A stretch of DNA of 64,000 nucleotides, taken from contig NZ_CP031320.1 of assembly GCF_003355155.1 (NCBI RefSeq), positions 2,703,881-2,767,880 of the forward strand, given 5' to 3'. The first letter of the stretch is position 1, and every line of letters begins with the position of its first letter. Source of the DNA: Streptomyces armeniacus. GTDB taxonomy: Bacteria; Actinomycetota; Actinomycetes; Streptomycetales; Streptomycetaceae. Below the pieces are notes generated by a model. That model did no database searches. It saw only the letters and a program-made list of their open reading frames with translations, and was not told the DNA's origin. Positions 16,477 through 25,558 of the stretch are shown in pieces. The translations under genes were made by a program, and so were the position numbers.

Positions 16477-17502
16477 CTAGAAGCGGGCCAGCACCGCCGA
16501 CTTGGCCGCCGCGAACTCGTCGTCCGTCAGCACCCCGCTCTTGTGCAGCTCTCCGAGCTCGCGGAGGCGGCGCAGCAGCCGGTCGTGGTCGTCGTCACCG
16601 CCGCCCGCGGCGGTGCCGGCGGCCCCGCCCGTGCAGGCGGGGTCCGTACGGTCCGGGGTGCCGTCTTTGGCCGGCGCGAGGGCCGGCCCGGCGCCCGTAC
16701 CGGCAGCCGCCACGGACGGAGAGCCGCCGTCCGCACCCGCGTCCGGCGCCGTCTCGGCCCCGGCGGCACCGGGTGCGCCGGACGCGCCGGACGCGGCCGG
16801 GTGCGGCAGCCGCGCCGTGACCGCCGCGGCCAGCAGCACCGAGCCGCCGGTCTCGCGGGCCTGCCGGATGCCCCACAGCAGCAGGCAGTTGGGGTCGTGC
16901 TGCGGCTTCACGGTCGCGTGCGTGCCCTTCGGACGGAAGCGGAGGCTGCCGTTCTCCCAGCCGGTCGCGGGGGTCCACTCCACCGCCGCCAGCTCCCGCA
17001 GCGCCAGCGTCCGCGGGCCGCCGGACGACTTGCTCTCCTCCGTGAGCCAGTTCCACTCGATCTGCACGCGCTCCCCGTCGAAGGAGGCCGTGCCGTCCGT
17101 GCCGGCGGCGGTCAGCGGCACGGACGGGCCCGGCAGCAGATAGCGGTCGCAGGGGGTGTCCGGGACCTGCTCCAGCAGCAGGGCGTTGCGGACCTCGTCC
17201 ACGAAGTATTCGGCGACGCCCGCCCGGTCCGTCTCCACCGCCAGCTGGTACGGGTCGGCCGCGTCGGTCAGCCGCCCGCTGGCCACCTGCGCCAGCGGGT
17301 CCGCCCCCTCGCGCAGGCGCAGCCGCAGGCGGCCGCCCTTGCGCCCGGCCTCGTACGCGATGCCCGCCACCGCCGTGAGCGGCACGGCGACCTCACCCAG
17401 CGACCTGCGCAGCTGGTGCACGCCCTTCCAACTGCCCGGGACGATACGGACGGTGCTGCCGTCGAAGGTCCAGGTGCCCGCGCGCTGGATGATTTCCGCC
17501 AT
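16477..17502 (-). CDS. DUF4429 protein with C-terminal SHOCT domain
   Basis: A 341-residue cytoplasmic protein. Residues 1-110 and about 135-225 look like two DUF4429 modules (GTWTFDGSTVRIVPG and GTASFDGERVQIEW openings), a beta-rich PH-like fold of unknown function. A low-complexity Ala/Gly/Asp linker follows, and the last 30 residues match SHOCT (LRRLRELGELHKSGVLTDDEF), a short helical domain often at the C-terminus of oligomeric proteins. There are no membrane segments. It lies 22 bases downstream of the acyl-CoA dehydrogenase on the same strand and might be cotranscribed, but its link to leucine degradation is unsupported. Confidence 0.85.
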   Translation of the reverse strand: MAEIIQRAGTWTFDGSTVRIVPGSWKGVHQLRRSLGEVAVPLTAVAGIAYEAGRKGGRLRLRLREGADPLAQVASGRLTDAADPYQLAVETDRAGVAEYFVDEVRNALLLEQVPDTPCDRYLLPGPSVPLTAAGTDGTASFDGERVQIEWNWLTEESKSSGGPRTLALRELAAVEWTPATGWENGSLRFRPKGTHATVKPQHDPNCLLLWGIRQARETGGSVLLAAAVTARLPHPAASGASGAPGAAGAETAPDAGADGGSPSVAAAGTGAGPALAPAKDGTPDRTDPACTGGAAGTAAGGGDDDHDRLLRRLRELGELHKSGVLTDDEFAAAKSAVLARF

Positions 17503-17524
17503 CCGGCCATTATCCCCGGGTGGT

Positions 17525-18688
17525 TCAGCCGACGCCCAGCTCGCGCGCGATCAGCATGCGCTGCACCTCGCTCGTGCCCTCCCCGATCTCCAGAATCTTG
17601 GAGTCGCGCCACATGCGCGCGACCGGGTACTCGTTCATGAAGCCGTAGCCCCCGTGGATCTGTGTGGCCTCCCGGGCGTTGGTCACGGCGATCTCCGAGG
17701 AGTACAGCTTCGCGACCGCGGCCTCCTTCTTGAACGGCTCGCCCGCGAGCAGCCGCGAGGCGGCGTCCCGCCAGGCGACGCGCGCCGTGTGCGCCCGCAT
17801 CTCCATGTCGGCCAGCTTGAACTGGATGGCCTGGTTCGCCCCGATCGGCTTCCCGAACGCCTGACGCGTCCCGGCGTACGCCACCGACTCGTCGACGCAG
17901 CCCTGCGCCAGCCCGGTGGCCAGGGCGGAGATCGCGATGCGGCCCTCGTCGAGTATCCGGAGGAACTGGGCGTAGCCGCGGCCCTCCTCGCCCAGCAGGT
18001 TCGCCGCGGGGACCCGCACATCGGAGAAGGACAGCTCGCGGGTGTCCGACGCGTTCCAGCCGACCTTGGAGTAGGGGGCGGCGACGGTGAAGCCGGGGGT
18101 GCCGGAGGGGACGATGACCGTGGAGATCCGCGGCGAGCCGTCGTCCTTGCGGCCCGTCACGGCGGTGACGGTCACCAGCCCGGTGATGTCCGTGCCGGAG
18201 TTGGTGATGAAGCACTTGGTGCCGTTGATCACCCACTCGCCGGTCTCCTCGTCCCGGACGGCGGTCGTACGGGTGCCGCCCGCGTCCGAGCCGCACTCCG
18301 GCTCGGTCAGCCCGAACGCCCCCAACTGCTCGCCCGAGCACAGCTTCGGCAGCCACTCCCGCTTCTGCTCCTCGGTGCCGAAGCGGAACACGGGCATCGC
18401 GCCCAGGGAGACGCCGGCCTCCAGGGTGATGGCCACGGACGAGTCGACGCGGGCCAGCTCCTCCAGCGCGAGGCAGAGCGCGAGATAGTCGCCGCCCATC
18501 CCGCCGTACTCCTCGGGGAACGGCAGCCCGAACAGGCCCATCTCGCCCATCTGCCGGACGATGTCGTACGGGAACTCGTGCCGCTCGTAGAACTCCCCGA
18601 TCTTCGGGGCCACGACGTCGTGCGCGAACGCCTCGACGGTGCGGCGCAGTTCCTCGTGCTCGGGCGAGAGGCGGTGGTCAAGAGACAT
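17525..18688 (-). CDS. Acyl-CoA dehydrogenase, isovaleryl-CoA type
   Basis: A 387-residue FAD-dependent acyl-CoA dehydrogenase. It shows the family signatures GLTEPECGSDAGGT and QIHGGYGFMNEYPVARMWRD. Because it is the last gene of an operon with HMG-CoA lyase and a biotin-dependent carboxylase, the likely reaction is isovaleryl-CoA to 3-methylcrotonyl-CoA in leucine degradation, electrons passing to ETF. It starts 6 bases after hmgL ends. The corresponding gene in other Streptomyces is called acdH or fadE4; acyl-CoA specificity cannot be proven from sequence reading alone. Confidence 0.88.
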   Translation of the reverse strand: MSLDHRLSPEHEELRRTVEAFAHDVVAPKIGEFYERHEFPYDIVRQMGEMGLFGLPFPEEYGGMGGDYLALCLALEELARVDSSVAITLEAGVSLGAMPVFRFGTEEQKREWLPKLCSGEQLGAFGLTEPECGSDAGGTRTTAVRDEETGEWVINGTKCFITNSGTDITGLVTVTAVTGRKDDGSPRISTVIVPSGTPGFTVAAPYSKVGWNASDTRELSFSDVRVPAANLLGEEGRGYAQFLRILDEGRIAISALATGLAQGCVDESVAYAGTRQAFGKPIGANQAIQFKLADMEMRAHTARVAWRDAASRLLAGEPFKKEAAVAKLYSSEIAVTNAREATQIHGGYGFMNEYPVARMWRDSKILEIGEGTSEVQRMLIARELGVG

Positions 18689-18694
18689 GGCAGG

Positions 18695-19645
18695 TCACTC
18701 CTTGTGGGAGAGCGCGCGGACGGTACGGGAGGGGCTGGGGCGGCCCAGCCGTTCGGCCATCCACACGCTGGTGGCGGTGAGCCGGCCGAGGTCTGCCCCG
18801 GTTTCGATGCCGAGGCCGTGCAGCATCCACACGAGGTCTTCGGTGGCGAGATTGCCGGTGGCGCTCTTGGCGAACGGGCAGCCGCCGAGCCCGCCCGCGG
18901 ACGCGTCCACCGTGCTGACGCCGTGCTGGAGCGCGGCGAACGTGTTGGCGAGGGCCTGGCCGTAGGTGTCGTGGAAGTGGACGGCGAGCCGCTCGGGCCC
19001 GATGCCCTCGGCACCCAGGGCGGTGAGCAGGCCCGCGACCTGGCCGGGGGTGGCGACGCCGATCGTGTCGCCCAGGCTCAGCTCGTCGCAGCCGAGGTCG
19101 GTCAGCGCCCGGCACACGCGGACCACCTGGGCGGGCGGCACCGGGCCCTCCCAGGGGTCGCCGAAGCACATCGACAGATAGCCGCGCACTCTCGCGCCCG
19201 CGTCCCGGGCACGGGCCACGACCGGCTCGAACATCGCCAGGGACTCGTCCACCGTGCGGTTGAGATTGGCCTTGGCGAAGGACTCCGTGGCGCTGGCGAA
19301 CACGGCGACGTCGCGGGCGCCGAGGGCCAGCGCGCGGTCCAGCCCGCGCTCGTTCGGCACGAGCACCGGCAGCCGTACCCCGGTCAGATCCGCCAGCCGC
19401 GGATACAGCTCCTCCGCGTCGGCCAGCTGCGGCACCCACTTGGGGTGCACGAAGCTGGTCGCCTCCACCGTGCTCAGTCCGGCGTCGGCCAGCCGGTGGA
19501 TGAACTCCGCCTTCACCTCGGCCGGAACGACCGCGGACTCGTTCTGCAGGCCGTCGCGCGGGCCCACTTCGTGGATGCGGACCCGGGACGGCAGCCCCTT
19601 GGCCCGTACGGTCATGGGCAGCCCCTTGGGCGGACCCTGCGTCAT
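18695..19645 (-). CDS. hmgL: Hydroxymethylglutaryl-CoA lyase
   Basis: A 316-residue HMGL-like TIM-barrel lyase that cleaves 3-hydroxy-3-methylglutaryl-CoA to acetoacetate and acetyl-CoA, the last step of leucine degradation. The N-terminal active-site motif RIHEVGPRDGLQNE binds metal and catalytic arginine/aspartate; the C-terminal signature GGLGGCPFAKSATGN contains the flexible-loop cysteine. The ATG overlaps the end of the carboxylase alpha gene by four bases, so translation is probably coupled. Confidence 0.94.
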   Translation of the reverse strand: MTQGPPKGLPMTVRAKGLPSRVRIHEVGPRDGLQNESAVVPAEVKAEFIHRLADAGLSTVEATSFVHPKWVPQLADAEELYPRLADLTGVRLPVLVPNERGLDRALALGARDVAVFASATESFAKANLNRTVDESLAMFEPVVARARDAGARVRGYLSMCFGDPWEGPVPPAQVVRVCRALTDLGCDELSLGDTIGVATPGQVAGLLTALGAEGIGPERLAVHFHDTYGQALANTFAALQHGVSTVDASAGGLGGCPFAKSATGNLATEDLVWMLHGLGIETGADLGRLTATSVWMAERLGRPSPSRTVRALSHKE

Positions 19646-21894
19646 CGCGCACCCTCCTCGGGTTCCACGGGCCGCGTCTCCGCGCCCTGCCGGTCCGCCG
19701 CGGCCTCCTGCCGGTCCGCTGCCTCCGCCGTCTCCGCGGGCTCCACCACGGCGAGCACCTGGTCCATGGCGACGGTGCTGCCCGCCCGTACGTCCAGCTC
19801 CGTGACTGTCCCCGCGTACGGCGAGGCGATGACGTGCTCCATCTTCATCGCCTCGACCACCAGCAGGCTCTGGCCGGCGCCGACCGTGTCGCCGACGGCC
19901 GCCTTGACGACGGTGACGGTGCCGGGCATGGGCGCGGTGAGCGCCTCGCCGCCGTGCGCGCCCGCCCGTCCGCGGAGCGCCGCCTCGACCGGGTCGTGGT
20001 CCCGCACCTGCCAGGCCTCGCCGTCCCGGCCGAGCCAGCGGACGTCAGCACCGGCGGAGGCGTACGTGAAGCGGTGGCTGACGCCGGCCCAGACGAGCCG
20101 GAGGTCGCCGCCGGGGGCGACATGGACCGCGGCGGCGGTCGGCTCGCCGTCGCCGATACGGACCTCCAGCTCCGCCGCGGCAAGCTCAAGCCCAAGCCCA
20201 AGCCCAAGCCCGGATCCGGTCCCCGGCCCGGCTCCCGCGTCAACTCCCGGGCCCGGCCCGTCCGTTCCCGTGCCCGTGCCGGGCATGAGGCGGCCGCGCA
20301 CCCGCACGGCGACCGGGTCGTGCCCGTGCACCCGCAGGTGGTGCACCGTCCAGGCGGCCTCGCCGCCGAGCCGCCAGCCGTTCGGCACCGAGAACGGGTC
20401 GGTCCACCCGTCGGCTCTCGCTACGGGCCCGGCAGGCTCCAGCGTCGCGTGGCGCAGCAGGGCGGCCGTCGCGTACACCTCGTCCGGCACGTCGCCGCGG
20501 ACCAGCGTGTGCGCGTCGCGGTCGACGAGGCCCGTGTCCAACTCGCCCGACCGCACGGCCGGATGGTCCAGCAGCCGCCGCAGGAACGCGGCGTTCGTCT
20601 CCACTCCGAGCACCGAGGTGCCGGCGAGCGCGGACCGCAGCCGGCGCAGCGCCGACGGCCTGTCCGGCCCGTACGCGATCACCTTCGCCAGCATCGGGTC
20701 GTACGCCGTGCCGACCTCGGTGCCCTCCACAAGCCCGGAGTCCGTGCGCACGCCGTCGCCGCCCGGCTCGCGCAGGAACACGACGGTGCCCGCCGACGGC
20801 AGGAAGTCCACCCGGTCCGCACGGCCGGTGTGCTCGTCGCCGCTGATCCGGGCCGTCTCCGCGCACAGCCGCGCCTCGATCGCGTGCCCGGTCAGGCCGA
20901 TGTCGCCCTGGGCGTACGGCAGTCGCTCGCCCGCCGCGATCCGGAGCTGCCACTCGACCAGGTCCAGCCCGGTGACCAGCTCGGTGACGGGGTGCTCGAC
21001 CTGGAGCCGGGTGTTCATCTCCATGAAGAAGTACGCCCCGGGGTCGTCGCCCGGCACGATGAACTCCACCGTGCCCGCGCCGCGGTAGCCGCAGGACCGT
21101 GCGGCATTGACCGCCGCCTCGCCCATGGCCGCCCGGGTCTCCTCGTCCAGCAGCGGGCTCGGCGCCTCCTCGACGATCTTCTGGTGCCGGCGCTGGAGCG
21201 AGCACTCGCGCTCGCCGAGATGCACGACGTGGCCGTGCCCGTCCGCCAGCACCTGGATCTCGATGTGCCGCGGCCGGTCGATCCACCGCTCCACCAGCAG
21301 GGTGTCGTCCCCGAACGAGCCGCGCGCCTCCCGCCGCGCGGCGGCGATCTCGTCGTCCAGCCGCGACTCGTCCCGCACCAGCCGCATGCCCTTGCCGCCG
21401 CCGCCCGCCGACGGCTTCAGCAGCACGGGCATCCCGGTCTTCCGTGCGGCGGCGGCCAGTTCGGCGTCGTCGAGGCCGCTCCCGGACGAGCCCGGGACCA
21501 CGGGCACGCCCGCCGCGCGGACCGTCTCCTTGGCGCGGATCTTGTCGCCCATCAGCTCGATCGCGTCGGGCGTCGGCCCGATGAACACCAGTCCCGCCGC
21601 CTCGCAGGCCCGCGCGAAGGCGGCGTTCTCGGCGAGGAAGCCGTATCCCGGGTGCACGGCCTGCGCGCCCACGCGGCGCGCGGCGGCCAGCAGCCGGTCG
21701 ATGGACAGATAGCTCTCGGCGGCTGCCGTCGGCCCGATCCGGACCGCCGTGTCCGCTTCGCGGACGTGCCGCGCGTCGGCGTCCGCATCGCTGTACACGG
21801 CGGCCGAACGGACGCCCGCCTCCCGGAGGGTGCGGATCACCCGGACCGCGATCTCGCCGCGGTTGGCCACCAGCACGGTGTCGAACATGGTCAT
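19642..21894 (-). CDS. accA1: Acetyl/propionyl/methylcrotonyl-CoA carboxylase alpha (biotinylated) subunit
   Basis: A 750-residue alpha subunit. Biotin carboxylase covers about residues 1-450 (ANRGEIAVRV start, GGGGKGMR ATP loop, EMNTRLQVEHPVTE). The carrier domain at the end carries the biotinylation motif VEAMKMEHV, with the lysine near residue 685. Between them lies a linker with a (Gly-Leu) run encoded by a hexanucleotide repeat. In this operon it should carboxylate 3-methylcrotonyl-CoA with the beta subunit encoded just upstream. ATG 21894 (MTMFDTV) is chosen for its GAGGGGG ribosome site; ATG 21888 is an alternative. It overlaps hmgL by four bases and follows the beta gene by eight. Confidence 0.93.
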   Translation of the reverse strand: MTMFDTVLVANRGEIAVRVIRTLREAGVRSAAVYSDADADARHVREADTAVRIGPTAAAESYLSIDRLLAAARRVGAQAVHPGYGFLAENAAFARACEAAGLVFIGPTPDAIELMGDKIRAKETVRAAGVPVVPGSSGSGLDDAELAAAARKTGMPVLLKPSAGGGGKGMRLVRDESRLDDEIAAARREARGSFGDDTLLVERWIDRPRHIEIQVLADGHGHVVHLGERECSLQRRHQKIVEEAPSPLLDEETRAAMGEAAVNAARSCGYRGAGTVEFIVPGDDPGAYFFMEMNTRLQVEHPVTELVTGLDLVEWQLRIAAGERLPYAQGDIGLTGHAIEARLCAETARISGDEHTGRADRVDFLPSAGTVVFLREPGGDGVRTDSGLVEGTEVGTAYDPMLAKVIAYGPDRPSALRRLRSALAGTSVLGVETNAAFLRRLLDHPAVRSGELDTGLVDRDAHTLVRGDVPDEVYATAALLRHATLEPAGPVARADGWTDPFSVPNGWRLGGEAAWTVHHLRVHGHDPVAVRVRGRLMPGTGTGTDGPGPGVDAGAGPGTGSGLGLGLGLELAAAELEVRIGDGEPTAAAVHVAPGGDLRLVWAGVSHRFTYASAGADVRWLGRDGEAWQVRDHDPVEAALRGRAGAHGGEALTAPMPGTVTVVKAAVGDTVGAGQSLLVVEAMKMEHVIASPYAGTVTELDVRAGSTVAMDQVLAVVEPAETAEAADRQEAAADRQGAETRPVEPEEGAR
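20181..20210. repeat. Hexanucleotide repeat in the carboxylase linker
   Basis: Five units of CAAGCC (the first is CAAGCT), coding on the minus strand for alternating Gly-Leu in the linker between biotin carboxylase and carrier domains. A length-variable microsatellite is likely. Confidence 0.85.
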
Positions 21895-21902
21895 GGTCCC
21901 CC

Positions 21903-23534
21903 TCACATCCGGAAAACGCCGAAGTTGGGCACGCCCGGATCCTTCTGCGGCAGCGGTGCGTTGGCGCAGGCGGTGAGCGCGAGGCCGAGCACCGTACGGG
22001 TTTCCAACGGGTCGATCACGCCGTCGTCCCAGAGTCGCGCCGTCGCGTAGTAAGCGTTCCCCTGCTGCTCGTACTGCGCGCGGACGGGCGCGCGGAACGC
22101 GTCCTCGTCCTCCTGGCTCCACTCCTCGCCGCGCGCCTCCAGCTGGTCGCGTTTGACGGTGGCCAGCACGGACGCGGCCTGCTCGCCGCCCATCACGGAG
22201 ATCTTGGCGTTGGGCCACATCCACAGGAAGCGCGGGTCGTAGGCCCGGCCGCACATGGAGTAGTTCCCCGCGCCGTACGAACCGCCTATCACGACGGTCA
22301 GCTTGGGCACCCGCGTGCAGGCCACGGCCGTGACCATCTTGGCGCCGTGCTTGGCGATGCCGCCCGCCTCGTAGTCCCTGCCGACCATGAAGCCAGAGAT
22401 GTTCTGCAGGAACAGCAGGGGGATGCCGCGCTGGTCGCACAGCTCGACGAAGTGCGCGCCCTTCTGGGCGGATTCGGAGAACAGGATGCCGTTGTTCGCC
22501 ACGATCCCCACCGGGTGGCCGTGGATCCGCGCGAAGCCGGTCACCAGCGTGGTGCCGAACTCCACCTTGAACTCCTGGAAGCGGGAGCCGTCCACGATCC
22601 GTGCGATCACCTCCCGCACGTCGTACGGCGTGCGGGAGTCCACCGGCACCGCCGCGTACAGCTCCGCCGGGTCCACCTCCGGCTCCGCCACGGGCCGCAC
22701 GGACCAGGGGGGCGCCGGGCGCCGCGGCAGCGTGTCCACGATGTGCCGCACGATCCGCAGGGCGTGCGGGTCGTCCTCGGCGAGATGGTCGGTCACGCCG
22801 GAGACCCGGGAGTGCACCTCGCCGCCGCCCAGCTCCTCGGCCGTGACGACCTCGCCCGTGGCGGCCTTCACCAGCGGCGGCCCGCCCAGGAAGATCGTGC
22901 CCTGCTCGCGGACGATGACCGCCTCGTCGCTCATCGCGGGCACATACGCCCCGCCCGCCGTGCAGGAGCCGAGGACCGCGGCGATCTGCGGGATGCCCGC
23001 GCCGGACATCCGCGCCTGGTTGTAGAAGATCCGCCCGAAGTGCTCGCGGTCCGGGAAGACGTCGTCCTGCATCGGGAGGAACGCGCCGCCGGAGTCGACG
23101 AGATAGACGCACGGCAGTCTGTTCTGCAGGGCGACCTCCTGGGCCCGCAGATGCTTCTTCACCGTCATCGGGTAATACGTGCCGCCCTTGACCGTGGCGT
23201 CGTTGGCCACCACGACCACCTCGCGCCCCGACACCCGCCCGATCCCGGTGATCATCCCGGCCGCCGGCGCCGCCCCCTCGTACATCCCGTCGGCCGCCAG
23301 CGGTGCCAGCTCCAGGAACGGGGAGCCCGGGTCCAGCAGGCCGTCCACCCGGTCCCGCGGCAGCAGCTTGCCGCGCGCCGTGTGCCGCGCCCGCGCCTTC
23401 TCACCGCCGCCGAGCCGCGCGGCGGCCAGCTTCTCGCGCAGCCGCGCCGCGAGCTCGCGGTGCGCGGCCTCGTTCGCCCGGCCGGACTCGGATGCCGCGT
23501 GGACGCTGCTGACCAGCGTCGTCGCCTCCTGCAT
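21903..23534 (-). CDS. accD1: Acyl-CoA carboxylase beta (carboxyltransferase) subunit
   Basis: A 543-residue carboxyltransferase with the N and C crotonase-like halves in one chain. It matches the methylcrotonyl-CoA carboxylase beta type: [41 protein letters not shown] and the second-half oxyanion region [20 protein letters not shown]. It transfers carboxybiotin CO2 to 3-methylcrotonyl-CoA. It is the first gene of the operon accD1-accA1-hmgL-acdH, facing the TetR gene across the double operator. AGGGGG lies nine bases before the ATG. Confidence 0.93.
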   Translation of the reverse strand: MQEATTLVSSVHAASESGRANEAAHRELAARLREKLAAARLGGGEKARARHTARGKLLPRDRVDGLLDPGSPFLELAPLAADGMYEGAAPAAGMITGIGRVSGREVVVVANDATVKGGTYYPMTVKKHLRAQEVALQNRLPCVYLVDSGGAFLPMQDDVFPDREHFGRIFYNQARMSGAGIPQIAAVLGSCTAGGAYVPAMSDEAVIVREQGTIFLGGPPLVKAATGEVVTAEELGGGEVHSRVSGVTDHLAEDDPHALRIVRHIVDTLPRRPAPPWSVRPVAEPEVDPAELYAAVPVDSRTPYDVREVIARIVDGSRFQEFKVEFGTTLVTGFARIHGHPVGIVANNGILFSESAQKGAHFVELCDQRGIPLLFLQNISGFMVGRDYEAGGIAKHGAKMVTAVACTRVPKLTVVIGGSYGAGNYSMCGRAYDPRFLWMWPNAKISVMGGEQAASVLATVKRDQLEARGEEWSQEDEDAFRAPVRAQYEQQGNAYYATARLWDDGVIDPLETRTVLGLALTACANAPLPQKDPGVPNFGVFRM

Positions 23535-23555
23535 GCCGCTGAGCCCCCTAGAAAA

Positions 23556-23599
23556 GTTAATGCTCGTTAACCAGCTCCTCCAGGTTAACGAGCATTAAC
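23556..23599. promoter_or_regulatory. Large inverted operator of the leucine-catabolism operon and tetR
   Basis: GTTAATGCTCGTTAACC (23556-23572) and its exact reverse complement (23583-23599) are separated by 10 bases. Each arm is itself a near-palindrome with GTTAA and TTAAC ends, so the site can be read as two operators facing each other. It overlaps the -35 regions of both divergent promoters: TTAACG at 23585-23590 stands 18 bases from TAGAAT at 23609-23614, which would drive the TetR gene. This is the expected binding site of that TetR protein. Confidence 0.88.
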
Positions 23600-23621
23600 C
23601 CCGCTGTCTAGAATGGATTGC

Positions 23622-24299
23622 ATGACCACTGAGACGGCAGCCGCCCCGACCCGCCGCGAGCAGATCCTGCGCGAGGCCGCCCGGCTCTTCGCCGAGCGCG
23701 GCTTCCACGGTGTCGGCGTGGACGAGATAGGAGCCGCGGTCGGCATCAGCGGCCCCGGTCTCTACCGCCACTTCGCGGGCAAGGACGCCATGCTGGCCGA
23801 GCTGCTGGTCGGCATCAGCAAGCGGCTGCACGAGGGCGGCCGGACGCGTACGGAGGAGTCGGCCGCCGCCGGGCTCGCCCCCGAGGCCACGCTGGACGCG
23901 CTGATCTCCGGGCACATCGACTTCGCGCTGGACGACCGCCCGCTGATCACCCTGCACGACCGCGAGCTGGACCGGCTCCGCGAGGCCGACCGCCGGCAGG
24001 TCCGCAAGCTCCAGCGGCAGTACGTGGAGCTGTGGGTGTCCGCCGTGCGGGACGTCTACCCCCGGCTGACCGAGCTGGAGGCGCGGGTCTCCGTGCACAC
24101 CGTCTTCGGGCTGCTCAACTCCACCCCCCACCTCAGCGGTCCCGCCTCGCTCCCGGATCGCACGACCACCGCCGCGCTGCTGCACCGGCTCGCGCGCGGC
24201 GCGCTGACGGCGGCGGGGGAGGGCGCCCGTACAGGCCCGGACGTCGTCCACGGCCCCGGCTGGACCCTGGACAGTGCCGAGGACCGCCCGGTAACTTGA
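23622..24299 (+). CDS. TetR-family repressor of acyl-CoA catabolism (AccR-like)
   Basis: A 225-residue TetR regulator. The helix-turn-helix reads GVGVDEIGAAVGISGPGLYRHF after the RREQILREAARLFAERGFHG helix; the C-terminal part should sense an acyl-CoA. Position and partners match AccR of Streptomyces, a repressor of accD1A1-hmgL-fadE4, which I recall as responding to short-chain acyl-CoAs; the name is by analogy. A TAGAAT -10 box ends seven bases before ATG 23622, so the transcript is probably leaderless from that ATG; ATG 23613 overlaps the -10 and is rejected. The operator covers its promoter, giving autoregulation. Confidence 0.88.
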   Translation: MTTETAAAPTRREQILREAARLFAERGFHGVGVDEIGAAVGISGPGLYRHFAGKDAMLAELLVGISKRLHEGGRTRTEESAAAGLAPEATLDALISGHIDFALDDRPLITLHDRELDRLREADRRQVRKLQRQYVELWVSAVRDVYPRLTELEARVSVHTVFGLLNSTPHLSGPASLPDRTTTAALLHRLARGALTAAGEGARTGPDVVHGPGWTLDSAEDRPVT

Positions 24300-24388
24300 G
24301 CTGAGCAAGCGCTTAGACAGTAACGCTCGGACAGTGACGGGCGACCGGTGGCGGCGCGGCCCTGATGAGGCCGCGGTGGAGGTGCGAC

Positions 24389-25546
24389 ATGCGGCGTACG
24401 GTGTTCAACGAGGACCACGAGGCGTTCCGCCGGACCATCCGTGACTTCATCGAGGCGGAGGTCGCGCCCCAGTACTCCCAGTGGGCCGAACAGGGCTTCG
24501 TGCCCCGCGAGTTCTACAAGAAGCTCGGCGAGCTGGGCGTCTTCGGCATCGAGGTGCCCGAGGAGTACGGCGGCGCGGGCGAGGCCAGCTTCAAGTTCAA
24601 CGCCGTGATCACCGAGGAGTGCGCGCGCGCCGGCGTGAGCTTCGGCGGCTCCAGCGTGCACACCGCGCTGTGCCTCCCGTACCTCCTCAAGTACGGCACC
24701 GAGGAGCAGAGGCGCCGCTGGTTGCCGTCCTTCGTCGCGGGCGAGCTGATGACCGCCATCGCGATGACCGAGCCCGGCGCCGGCTCCGACCTCGCGGGCA
24801 TGCAGACCACCGCGAAGCTGTCCGAGGACGGCACGCACTACGTCCTGAACGGCGCCAAGACCTTCATCACCGGCGGCGTCCAGGCCGACCGCGTGCTCGT
24901 GTGCTGCCGCACCTCCCCGCCCACCCCCGAGGACCGGCGCAGCGGCATCTCCATCCTCGTCGTGGACACCACGACCGAGGGCTACGCCGTCGGCCGCACG
25001 CTCGACAAGCTCGGGCTGAAGACGTCCGACACCGCCGAACTCTCCTTCACCGACGTCAAGGTGCCCGTCTCCGACCTCCTCGGCGAGGAGGGCAAGGCGT
25101 TCGGCTACCTCACGCACAACCTGCCGCAGGAGCGCCTCGGCATCGCCGTCAGCGCGTACGCGCAGGCGGCGGCGGCCGTACGGTTCGCGCACGAGTACGT
25201 CAAGGAGCGCACGGTGTTCGGCCGGGAGGTGGCGTCCTTCCAGAACACCAAGTTCGTGCTCGCCGACTGCCGTACGGACGTCGACGCGATGCAGGCTGTC
25301 GTCGACCGCGCGCTGGAGGCGCACGACGCGGGCGAGCTGACGGCGGCCGACGCCGCCTCGGCCAAGCTGTTCACGACCGAGACGGCGGCCCGCGTCATCG
25401 ACAAGTGCCTGCAGCTGCACGGCGGTTACGGCTACATGATGGAGTACCCCATCGCCCGCCTCTACGCGGACACCCGCGTCACCCGCATCTACGGCGGCAC
25501 CAGCGAGGTCATGCGCTCCATCGTGGCCAAGTCGATGGGGCTGTAA
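24389..25546 (+). CDS. Acyl-CoA dehydrogenase, second copy
   Basis: A 385-residue acyl-CoA dehydrogenase with MTEPGAGSDLAGMQTT, the QERLGIAVSAYAQA region and QLHGGYGYMMEYPIARLY near the end. It resembles the copy at 17525 in overall build but is not a close duplicate. It lies 89 bases after the TetR gene on the same strand and may share its control; the AAGCGCTT palindrome at 24307-24314 in the gap could be a separate site. GGAGG precedes ATG 24389. Substrate is unknown, plausibly a branched or short acyl-CoA. It ends 12 bases before the convergent erm gene. Confidence 0.88.
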   Translation: MRRTVFNEDHEAFRRTIRDFIEAEVAPQYSQWAEQGFVPREFYKKLGELGVFGIEVPEEYGGAGEASFKFNAVITEECARAGVSFGGSSVHTALCLPYLLKYGTEEQRRRWLPSFVAGELMTAIAMTEPGAGSDLAGMQTTAKLSEDGTHYVLNGAKTFITGGVQADRVLVCCRTSPPTPEDRRSGISILVVDTTTEGYAVGRTLDKLGLKTSDTAELSFTDVKVPVSDLLGEEGKAFGYLTHNLPQERLGIAVSAYAQAAAAVRFAHEYVKERTVFGREVASFQNTKFVLADCRTDVDAMQAVVDRALEAHDAGELTAADAASAKLFTTETAARVIDKCLQLHGGYGYMMEYPIARLYADTRVTRIYGGTSEVMRSIVAKSMGL

Positions 25547-25558
25547 CCGAACGCGGAG

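Noticed and set aside
17156..21088. A 1,310-codon open frame on the plus strand
   Set aside because: It is antisense to the DUF4429, dehydrogenase, HMG-CoA lyase and carboxylase genes, whose domain matches are unambiguous; the translation is arginine/alanine-rich with no domain. High GC makes such frames common.
24307..24314. AAGCGCTT upstream of the second acyl-CoA dehydrogenase as a LacI operator
   Set aside because: Only eight symmetric bases with no extended arms, unlike the 24-bp site at 40325; kept only as a note.
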